Part shown: in pieces, positions 8,123 to 14,239 of the stretch
How positions within the stretch are numbered: position 1 is the first letter of the stretch
How the letters are laid out: every line of letters starts with the position of its first letter
Origin: Deltaproteobacteria bacterium
Lineage (GTDB): Bacteria > SZUA-79 > Acidulodesulfobacterales > Acidulodesulfobacteraceae
DNA length: 64,000 nucleotides
NCBI GenBank assembly: GCA_023489335.1
Contig: JAMDCP010000018.1
Coordinates: 108,601-172,600, forward strand
Direction: 5' to 3'
Program-made: the position numbers and the translations under genes
Notes under the pieces: model-generated
The model's database searches: none
Seen by the model: only the letters and a program-made list of their open reading frames with translations
What the model was told of the DNA's origin: nothing

Positions 8123-8344
8123 TTATAAGCAGCCGGCGCCCATTTTATTTAAATCCTTTTTTGACTTATTTTCGTCATTTTTTTTGTTTTTTGAATCCTT
8201 TTTAGCCGTTACCTTATGGCCGTTTGTTAAATTGCTGCCTTGCAAGGCATAGCTGCTGTTTACGCCCGAAATCATGCTAAAACTAACCGTGAAGAGCAAC
8301 GCTATAGCGGCGGTAAAAACGATGCCGATGATGGATTTTTTCAT
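8123..8344 (-). CDS. Small secreted lysine-rich protein with C-terminal GAGCL
   Basis: The start at 8344 (MKKSIIGIVFTAA) is chosen because AAGGAG lies about 12 bases upstream; the ATGs at 8356 and 8389 are too close to it or upstream of it. The 73-aa product has a Sec-type signal peptide (cleavage likely after VNSSYA), then a short, extremely Lys/Asn/Asp-rich hydrophilic chain ending KMGAGCL. The single cysteine is the penultimate residue. It is the last gene before the terminator of the sulfur cluster. I do not recognise the family; a periplasmic thiol carrier or metal-binding peptide is only a guess from the context. Confidence 0.6.
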   Translation of the reverse strand: MKKSIIGIVFTAAIALLFTVSFSMISGVNSSYALQGSNLTNGHKVTAKKDSKNKKNDENKSKKDLNKMGAGCL

Positions 8345-8465
8345 TGTAATTTTCATCTCCTTCTTTAACCTTTTTAAAATTAATTTCAATAATAATCGTA
8401 CTTATATTAACCTATTTTAAATAGTATAACATAAGCATATCGGATTGTATATACTTTATTCCCTA

Positions 8466-8984
8466 TTAATGAACAAGCGGAAATTTTCCAAATACTACTT
8501 TATTCCAATGAAGCAAGTCTATTTTGGGGTTCCAGGAAGACATGCCGAATCTTAATATTTTAACATTGTAACCCATTACCTTTAACAGCGATGCGGCCAT
8601 AGATTCCCACTGTCCGACATAGCAGATGCTAATAATGGTATGATGTTTTGGAAGCATTGCTAAATATTTTGGAGTAAAAAGCACCTGCAGGGGAATATTA
8701 TGGGCGCCTGCAATATGGCCCATTTTCACAAATGCGGCATGCTCCCTCACATCTAAAAGAAAATAGTGTTTCGGATTGTGTTCCACGACGTACTCTTTGT
8801 AAAGCGCCGGCGCCATAATTTGGGGGACGCCCACCACCCCGACTGCGTTCGGTTTTGGACCGACATGATGAGGGTTTAATGCTTCGTAAGCCTTTTGCGC
8901 TAACACTTGATTAAAATTTCCGGCATAAGAGACGGCCACGGATGAAAGCAAGAAAATCACGCTCAAGATAATAATCTTTTTCAT
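8466..8984 (-). CDS. Periplasmic rhodanese-like sulfurtransferase
   Basis: A 172-aa protein with a signal peptide (MKKIIILSVIFLLSSVAVSYA) and one rhodanese domain. Motifs seen: LLDVREHAAFVKMGHIAGAH (the CH2A-type DVRE...GHI.GA pattern) and the active-site loop CYVGQWES, whose Cys would carry the persulfide. LLDVREH and the GHIAGAHNIPL segment are textbook. It likely moves or reduces sulfane sulfur in the periplasm. It is preceded by the DsrE/F/H-like genes, TusA and a YedE-like permease on the same strand, which supports a sulfur-transfer role. The ATG at 8984 has AGGAGT upstream. Confidence 0.88.
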   Translation of the reverse strand: MKKIIILSVIFLLSSVAVSYAGNFNQVLAQKAYEALNPHHVGPKPNAVGVVGVPQIMAPALYKEYVVEHNPKHYFLLDVREHAAFVKMGHIAGAHNIPLQVLFTPKYLAMLPKHHTIISICYVGQWESMAASLLKVMGYNVKILRFGMSSWNPKIDLLHWNKVVFGKFPLVH

Positions 8985-9023
8985 AATCTTAACTCCTTTT
9001 TAATCGTGTTACATTAAATTTAT

Positions 9024-9050
9024 TATAATATATAATAATTATATATTATA
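9024..9050. repeat. AT-only 13-bp inverted repeat upstream of rhodanese gene
   Basis: Arms tataatatataat (9024-9036) and attatatattata (9038-9050) around one A, extendable by two pairs. It lies between the DsrH-like gene and the rhodanese gene and contains TATAAT-like boxes on both strands. It may be an internal promoter or operator. An AT-only palindrome can also arise by chance in such low-GC DNA. Confidence 0.35.
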
Positions 9051-9073
9051 ATTATTATCTTTCAATTTATCAG

Positions 9074-9244
9074 CTACCAGCAGAATATCTTGTCATATTT
9101 AAATACATCCTTTAAGAGGCCGTTGTAATCGATGCCGCCTTCGTAAAGCTTAATAACGCTTGTATCATGGGATTTGGAATGGATACCTACAATTTCGATT
9201 TCTGTTTTCGACGGCTCTCTTTTAAATACATGAAGTATTTTCAT
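9074..9244 (-). CDS. DsrH/TusB-like small sulfur-relay protein (56 aa)
   Basis: A short gene that is easy to miss. ATG at 9244 is preceded on the minus strand by GGGAG nine bases upstream. The protein begins MKILHVFKREPSK and ends DYNGLLKDVFKYDKIFCW. The MxxLHV-h-+-+-P start and the D-hh-W end match the DsrH/TusB pattern, where the protein closes with a Trp after a beta strand. It is shorter than Escherichia coli TusB (about 95 aa). It follows the DsrE- and DsrF-like genes, completing an EFH-type trio. Known family role: sulfur relay from TusA. The assignment to this family is inferred from motif and context. Confidence 0.6.
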   Translation of the reverse strand: MKILHVFKREPSKTEIEIVGIHSKSHDTSVIKLYEGGIDYNGLLKDVFKYDKIFCW

Positions 9245-9313
9245 ATTTAATTCTCCCTAACCTTTTACATTTATTGTTTAGCAATGAGAAATATTAAAAC
9301 TTAGAATTAATTT

Positions 9314-9586
9314 TTAATAAGGTATAACTATATCGAATTCAAGCATTTTATTTGCCAATTCCTCGTTTGTCAAATACTCGAAGGGGTTATCCCTGCAATT
9401 CGTAAAAACGGGAAGCTCAAGCATATTTTGAACCATATCGAGATTCTTGGCTATAGCCTTATTATCTTCAAGTTTTCTATCAAGAACATACACCTCGACT
9501 TTATCGTCAAGAAGCGTAAGCCCTCCCGACATCCTAAGCGCTTCAGCCTGTCTGTCGCGGGTAAAAACCGCAATCTTTTTAGTCAT
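9314..9586 (-). CDS. DsrE/F-family protein (TusC/DsrF-like)
   Basis: The start is set at 9586 (MTKKIAVFTRD) because AGGAGG lies seven bases upstream; a longer reading from 9604 would include the ribosome binding site. The 90-aa product has the DsrE-fold pattern: beta strand (KKIAVFTRD), helix with RQAEALRMSGGLTLL, second strand VEVYVLDR and a C-terminal strand FDIVIPY. A lone Cys is in FTNCRDNP. It probably pairs with the next-upstream DsrE-like protein as in TusBCD/DsrEFH hexamers, which pass sulfur atoms in dissimilatory sulfur metabolism or tRNA thiolation. The exact partner and direction are unknown. Confidence 0.75.
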   Translation of the reverse strand: MTKKIAVFTRDRQAEALRMSGGLTLLDDKVEVYVLDRKLEDNKAIAKNLDMVQNMLELPVFTNCRDNPFEYLTNEELANKMLEFDIVIPY

Positions 9587-9603
9587 TTTATTTACCTCCT
9601 GCA

Positions 9604-9909
9604 TTAAAAAATCAAAAGCCTGTCTTCCTTAGTTAAAGCATTTATCATGCTTGCATTTTCGTATTGGGAAGCATACAGGAAACCATCAACCTTTTCATGT
9701 ATGCTTCTAATGCTGCATGAATATTCGCAAAGCGAGACATCCGAACCGGCTTCTTTTAATTTGCCGACAAAATCTTTATCGTTTAATAAATTTACCCCGT
9801 CATCCATTATAAAGCATTTTATTTCATAACCTAAATGTTTGGCGCTGCCTATAATATTTTCGACATGGCCTTTATATTTATCCGATGTGATTAAAATTGC
9901 GAGCTTCAT
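9604..9909 (-). CDS. DsrE-family protein (TusD/DsrE-like)
   Basis: 101 residues with a DsrE-like alpha/beta layout: MKLAILITSDKYKGHVENII at the start, then IKCFIMDDGVNLLND, the cysteine-bearing loop VSLCEYSCSIRS, and a C-terminal TKEDRLLIF strand. The CEYSC pair sits where DsrE/TusD carries its active Cys. It is translated just ahead of the DsrF-like gene (17-bp gap). With TusA, the YedE-like permease and rhodanese it forms a coherent sulfur-trafficking group on one strand. No dsrAB or sdo genes are in the window, so the final donor or acceptor is not visible. Confidence 0.78.
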   Translation of the reverse strand: MKLAILITSDKYKGHVENIIGSAKHLGYEIKCFIMDDGVNLLNDKDFVGKLKEAGSDVSLCEYSCSIRSIHEKVDGFLYASQYENASMINALTKEDRLLIF

Positions 9910-9995
9910 TTAAAAATCCTCGAATGTTATATTATCTATTTTTCTAATTATAAAATTCCCCGATAAGAAAAGAAAATGTATTCATAAAGGGAATT

Positions 9996-10289
9996 TTAAT
10001 AATGCGGAGACACGCCTCTTTCCGTATCCTTAACCTCTTCCTGACCGGATTTTAGGACATATTCTCTTATCAAAAGAAGAATTGCGCCTATAATCATAAT
10101 TATGCCCCACAGAATAAAACTTTCTTTTATTCCGGCAATGGCTTCATTGGATAACTTTCCTATAATCTTGTCTTTATTTAAAGAAGATAAGAAGAATGAG
10201 GCATATATAGTAAATAATCCGTAGCAAGCTAAAAATGTTATTCCGCACCAATTATGATTTTTTCTTTTTTTCATGTTAACCGCAGCCAT
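9996..10289 (-). CDS. Small two-TM membrane protein
   Basis: 97 residues with two hydrophobic helices (about 15-35, GITFLACYGLFTIYASFFL, and 59-78, ILWGIIMIIGAILLLI), a basic N-terminus and a charged C-terminal tail. Start confirmed by AGGAGG five bases upstream. It lies between the YedE-like transporter (37 bp upstream) and the DsrE-like gene, so it is very probably co-transcribed. Small membrane subunits of this kind often accompany YeeE/YedE permeases, but I recognise no named family. Confidence 0.65.
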   Translation of the reverse strand: MAAVNMKKRKNHNWCGITFLACYGLFTIYASFFLSSLNKDKIIGKLSNEAIAGIKESFILWGIIMIIGAILLLIREYVLKSGQEEVKDTERGVSPHY

Positions 10290-10326
10290 TAAATCCTCCT
10301 TAAGCGCTAATATTTAATATTTTTTA

Positions 10327-11505
10327 TTACCATATCGCCTGCTGAAACTTCAACGCGAGATACATTCCGAGAACAAGCGTCGGTAAAAACAACACGCCTG
10401 CCCATGAAAACATCAAAAACCCGGACCATAGGGTTCCGATATTGCACCCTAATGCTATTCTTGCGCCCACGCCTGTGAGAATGCCGCCGATAAAATTTTG
10501 AAGAAACATTATTTTCCTTTTCGGCACCCTCCATTTGAATTCCCCTCCTAAAATAGCGGTGGCCGTAGCTCCTGCAAATGTGGTTATAACAAGCAAGGTC
10601 ATCGGAATAGCTACGGGGACTATTTGAAACCAGTTTGACGATACTTTCGGTAAAAACGAGGCTTTATAATGTCCGACCGTGGTAAATAAATTTATGAAAG
10701 GAGCTAAAATGTAAGCGTCGAAACTGCCGTAAGGAGTGGTAACCCCCATGTAAGCCGCTTTATGTACGGTAAAATATGAGACTAAAAAGACTATTATTGC
10801 AACGACGGCAAACAATAATCCGCCCAATCTCGGGGAATAAGCCTCTTTAAATTTTAACATATCCCATGTTATGACGGGTTCTTTATAATTCTCGCCGCGT
10901 TCCTTGCTAATCTTTGCAAATCTTCTTTTGGTAAGATATAGCCCCAGGCCAAGAAAAAAAACGCCAAAAATTAAAGCTACGACAAACGGTCCCCAGACGG
11001 CATCCCCAAACCACTGGTGAGGAATATAATCGGAAAGGCCCGGTTTTATAGTAAGCCAGGGTATAGTATGTAAAATCCAATAAAGAAAATTAGTTAATGG
11101 AAAAATAAAAAACGCGAAAAATATCGTTCCTACCAGTATTCCAAATAGTTGCATCCAATTTTGCGTAAATCCTGAACCTGCCCTGAATATCAAGCCGCTC
11201 ATGCATGCGCCGCAAAGTCCTATGCCGAACCCAAACAAAAGGGCGCCGACTAAATCATACCATCCCGAAGGAAATACGCCTTCAACGGCGGCCTGTATCG
11301 GAACGATTCCAAGCGATTCTATAATGCCGAAAGCAAGAATAGAAATTCCAAAAGCCCATAAAATACCTTCCAATATTTTCGTATCTCTTGCCATGAACAT
11401 ATTGTTTGTGGCAAGAACAAAACACATTCTTCCCCTTTCGAGCGCAGCGCCAAAAATTAATCCTGCAATACCTATTATGGTATATTCGAGAAAATAAGGA
11501 TTCAT
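10327..11505 (-). CDS. YeeE/YedE-family sulfur-compound transporter
   Basis: A 392-aa polytopic protein (about ten membrane helices) with two internally related halves. The first has GAALERGRMCFV and GIGLCGACMSG; the second has GVGARIALGCNIGTLWSG. These Cys-containing half-repeats are the hallmark of the YeeE/YedE (Sulf_transp) family. Characterised members import thiosulfate by handing it between conserved cysteines, or act in selenium metabolism (YedE). It is directly downstream of tusA, the usual partner, and upstream of DsrE-like genes. It probably moves thiosulfate or another sulfane-sulfur species across the inner membrane. The substrate is inferred from context. Confidence 0.88.
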   Translation of the reverse strand: MNPYFLEYTIIGIAGLIFGAALERGRMCFVLATNNMFMARDTKILEGILWAFGISILAFGIIESLGIVPIQAAVEGVFPSGWYDLVGALLFGFGIGLCGACMSGLIFRAGSGFTQNWMQLFGILVGTIFFAFFIFPLTNFLYWILHTIPWLTIKPGLSDYIPHQWFGDAVWGPFVVALIFGVFFLGLGLYLTKRRFAKISKERGENYKEPVITWDMLKFKEAYSPRLGGLLFAVVAIIVFLVSYFTVHKAAYMGVTTPYGSFDAYILAPFINLFTTVGHYKASFLPKVSSNWFQIVPVAIPMTLLVITTFAGATATAILGGEFKWRVPKRKIMFLQNFIGGILTGVGARIALGCNIGTLWSGFLMFSWAGVLFLPTLVLGMYLALKFQQAIW

Positions 11506-11576
11506 AATATAATGCCCTCCCCCGGCTTAAAATAAAATTATAGTAATATAGTAATAAAGAAAGATTAATGAATTAA

Positions 11577-11837
11577 TTACGATGTTTTTTTAATTTTAAT
11601 GGTAAACTCACCCGGGCCTGTTTTTGTTACACAGTAGGGGTAGTTTAATTTATTGAGCATGGACGGAAATGAATTTTCAACCGCCGCCGCATGGTCGGTA
11701 TAAACCTCTAACACCTGTCCCACTTTCATTTTACTGAGCTTTTTATGAGCCATAGCTTCGGGAATAGGACATGTTTCGCCCAGCACATCTAATGTTTCAT
11801 CGGGTTTTACATCTTCTAAATTTTTTTCTTCGGCCAT
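11577..11837 (-). CDS. TusA-family sulfurtransferase
   Basis: An 86-aa SirA/TusA-like protein. The diagnostic motif is LGETCPIPEAMAHKKLSKM: the Cys of CPxP carries the persulfide. The rest follows the family (MKVGQVLEVYTDHAAAVENSF, then a C-terminal FTIKIKK strand). It is slightly extended at the N-terminus. It is a soluble sulfur carrier that would take sulfur from the YedE-like permease or rhodanese and pass it to the DsrE/F/H-like proteins. It sits 71 bp upstream of the permease gene on the same strand, and AGGAGG precedes the start. Confidence 0.92.
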   Translation of the reverse strand: MAEEKNLEDVKPDETLDVLGETCPIPEAMAHKKLSKMKVGQVLEVYTDHAAAVENSFPSMLNKLNYPYCVTKTGPGEFTIKIKKTS

Positions 11838-11871
11838 TTCAAACCTCCTTTTATAATTTTATATATTAAGA

Positions 11872-12873
11872 TTAAAAACTTTCCTGCCAGATTGGTCCTT
11901 TATACGGGAAAAATTCCGTTCCCTTTGTTGCGCCCGCAATTTTAGTCACCGTGCCGTCTCCCCAGTTTGCCGTCCAGACATTGCCTTTATTGTCTATTGC
12001 TATGAAGTTAGGATTCATTCCTGTTGCGTAAGTATTTAGAATTTTTCCCGCATGGCTCAACTTGACGACATTATTGGAATATATACAGGATACGAACATA
12101 TTTCCCGAGGTGCTTAACGCAATTCCGTACGGCGCGCCTTTTACATGAAATATCTTTAAAATTTTCCCTGTTTTATCGAATTTTAATACGCTGTCGCTTA
12201 ACCCGTTCGTAACATAAATATTTCCCGCGGGGCCTATCGCGATACCCTCGGGTTTTCTTTGAGCTTTGAATACTTTTTCTATCTTTCCGCTCCTATTTAA
12301 GACGGTAACGGTTCCTTTATTTAAAAAATTTGTAACATAAATATCGCCGTTCCGGCTTAAAGCTATACCGTAAGGGGCAATTCCGGCGTAAAAGACCCCT
12401 AATATCTTAAGGGCGGGGTTTAATTTCGTGACGGTCTTAGAGTGAATCGATGCAACATAAATATTTCCATCCGGACCTATCGCTATTCCGGCAGGAATCA
12501 TTCCAACCTTAACCTTCTTAATGATTTTTCCGGTTCTGCCGAGCTTTACCACATATCCGATGCCTGTCGTAACATAAATATAGCCGTCCTTATTTATTAC
12601 AACCCCGGACGGAGCAAAATCTGCTTTCATATTCCCGATTATCTTTCCGTTTTCGTCAAGTTTGACCACATTTAAAAATCCGCCTATGGCAACATAAATA
12701 TTATCTTTCTTTCCTATGGCAAGCCCGTAAGGCGACCTTCCGGCTTTAAAATTTAATGCGCTTGCATTACGAGCAGTTCCGATATTGATTAAAAATATAA
12801 TTAACAAAAGGAAAAACAGGGAATATTGCGTCTTAATTCTGGCCGTGCCGTAAAAATATTTGAGAGGTTTCAT
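11872..12873 (-). CDS. Secreted seven-bladed beta-propeller (NHL/Vgb-like)
   Basis: 333 residues with an N-terminal signal or anchor (FFLLLIIFLINIGTARNASA) and seven repeats of about 40 residues. Each carries a P-x-G-h-A-I-G...G-N-I-Y-V core: PYGLAIGKKDNIYVA, PSGVVINKDGYIYVT, PAGIAIGPDGNIYVA, PYGIALSRNGDIYVT, PEGIAIGPAGNIYVT, PYGIALSTSGNMFVS, PNFIAIDNKGNVWTA. This is a complete seven-bladed propeller like NHL-repeat or virginiamycin B lyase-type proteins. No catalytic residues can be assigned, so it is probably a periplasmic binding or scaffold protein. It heads the tusA-yedE-dsrE-like gene row and may be its first gene. Confidence 0.8.
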   Translation of the reverse strand: MKPLKYFYGTARIKTQYSLFFLLLIIFLINIGTARNASALNFKAGRSPYGLAIGKKDNIYVAIGGFLNVVKLDENGKIIGNMKADFAPSGVVINKDGYIYVTTGIGYVVKLGRTGKIIKKVKVGMIPAGIAIGPDGNIYVASIHSKTVTKLNPALKILGVFYAGIAPYGIALSRNGDIYVTNFLNKGTVTVLNRSGKIEKVFKAQRKPEGIAIGPAGNIYVTNGLSDSVLKFDKTGKILKIFHVKGAPYGIALSTSGNMFVSCIYSNNVVKLSHAGKILNTYATGMNPNFIAIDNKGNVWTANWGDGTVTKIAGATKGTEFFPYKGPIWQESF

Positions 12874-12928
12874 TTATTATCCCTTACATTCGCTGTATAT
12901 CCGGATATATTACTTTACAATAATCTCA

Positions 12929-13513
12929 TTACTGTTCTTTAAATAAAGATTTAACAATGCCGTTTAATAAAGATTCGGTGTATAATCTTATGTCATTATT
13001 TAAAATATTATCCATCCTCAGCTGGATTATCCTGATAACCGGTCCCATTATTAAAGCCGATGCAATGACGATATCCATATCCCTGAAGACCCCGCTTTCA
13101 ATCTTTTCCTTGATAAAATTTTTTATAAATTCAAAAGGTTTTGAAGAGCATATCGGCGGGGCATCGGGCAAAAATTCTTTGTGCTTAACATAGAGAATGA
13201 ATTCCATCAGATGGGGCTCTTTTTCCGACATATCGAATAAGTTATATATAATTGACCTTAATGCCTCTTTGTCATTCGGAGCTTTTTTAATGCCTAATCT
13301 AATTTTATTTAGAATAATTTCCGTCGTCTTATCGTATAAAAACTGTCCTATCTGTTCCTTGGAAGAAAAATAGTAATATATAGCTCCTATGCTTATGCCG
13401 GCGCCTTTCGATATATTTCGAATGCTTACATTTGCATAACCTGCCCTTGCAAATTCCCTTATGCAAAATTCAAATATTTTCTTTTTTGTTATGCTTTCCT
13501 TTACTGAACCCAT
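12929..13513 (-). CDS. TetR-family transcriptional regulator
   Basis: 194 aa. The N-terminal helix-turn-helix reads VSIRNISKGAGISIGAIYYY followed by FSSKEQIGQFLYDKT, a typical TetR DNA-binding unit at residues 26-60. The C-terminal ligand/dimer domain is divergent, as usual. Two copies of AACGCTCGTT lie upstream (13531-13540 and 13594-13603), so the gene is likely autoregulated. It precedes the propeller/tusA/yedE group on the same strand with a 55-bp gap and may control it. The ligand is unknown. Confidence 0.9.
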   Translation of the reverse strand: MGSVKESITKKKIFEFCIREFARAGYANVSIRNISKGAGISIGAIYYYFSSKEQIGQFLYDKTTEIILNKIRLGIKKAPNDKEALRSIIYNLFDMSEKEPHLMEFILYVKHKEFLPDAPPICSSKPFEFIKNFIKEKIESGVFRDMDIVIASALIMGPVIRIIQLRMDNILNNDIRLYTESLLNGIVKSLFKEQ

Positions 13514-13524
13514 TCCTATTTTTT

Positions 13525-13606
13525 AAAATGAACGCTCGTTTTTATTTCTTTGAATTATAAATCATTTAAAAATAATTTGTCAATAAAAAAATGAACGCTC
13601 GTTTTG
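13525..13606 (-). promoter_or_regulatory. Twin TetR operator sites, 63 bp apart
   Basis: The 16-mer aatgaacgctcgtttt occurs twice (13528-13543 and 13591-13606). Its core AACGNNCGTT is palindromic, as expected for a TetR dimer. The copies are 63 bp apart, close to six helical turns, in the 93-bp gap between the cobO stop and the tetR start. The second copy abuts the cobO stop codon. Confidence 0.7.
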
Positions 13607-14239
13607 TTATTTTTCTATTCCCGTTCTCGACGGAATGTTTTTAGAATAGTAGTGTTTGATTTCATTCATCTCTGTAACTAAATCAGCTATATCTATAATT
13701 TCTTTGGGGGCATTCCTTCCCGTCAGTATTAATTCTATATCCGGCCTTTTATTTTTTATTAAGTTTATAACTTCCTTTGTTTTTATTATCCCCAAATTTA
13801 AAGCGACATTTATCTCATCTAAAATCAAAATGCTTATATCGTTCTTGCCCGTGGCAATATCTATGGCAAGGGTTAAACCTTCCCTGTTAAGTTCTATATC
13901 TTTTTGCGGAATATTTTTTTTATCGATAAAAAATGGCCTTCCGACTTGATAAATCTTAATGAGGGGGGAGCATTTTTCTATTGCTTTAAACTCGCCCGAA
14001 TACGAACCGCCTTTTAGAAACTGGATTATTACCGATTTTAAACCATGTCCGCTTGCCCTCAAGGCCTGCCCTAATGCAGCCGTTGTTTTTCCTTTGCCGT
14101 TGCCGGTGTAAACTTGAACTAAACCAACCTCAAGAGCTTTTCGGGTAGAAATTTCCTTAAACCAATTATTATAAACCGATAGATTTTTGTTATTGGTTTT
14201 ATGGTCGCCGGTATTGCCTGTATTATCGTTCGGATTCAT
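13607..14239 (-). CDS. cobO: Cob(I)yrinic acid a,c-diamide adenosyltransferase
   Basis: 210 aa, CobA/CobO/BtuR family. It transfers the adenosyl group of ATP to the cobalt of corrinoids during cobalamin synthesis or salvage. Motifs: P-loop VYTGNGKGKTTAALG (about 44-57), QFLKGGSYSGEF, ILILDEINVALNLGI (Walker B-like) and LILTGRNAPKEIIDIADLVT. All are standard for the family. The N-terminus has a hydrophilic ~30-residue extension rich in Asn. The gene overlaps the preceding transglutaminase gene by 17 bp, implying coupled translation. No other cobalamin genes or riboswitch are in the window. Confidence 0.93.
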   Translation of the reverse strand: MNPNDNTGNTGDHKTNNKNLSVYNNWFKEISTRKALEVGLVQVYTGNGKGKTTAALGQALRASGHGLKSVIIQFLKGGSYSGEFKAIEKCSPLIKIYQVGRPFFIDKKNIPQKDIELNREGLTLAIDIATGKNDISILILDEINVALNLGIIKTKEVINLIKNKRPDIELILTGRNAPKEIIDIADLVTEMNEIKHYYSKNIPSRTGIEK

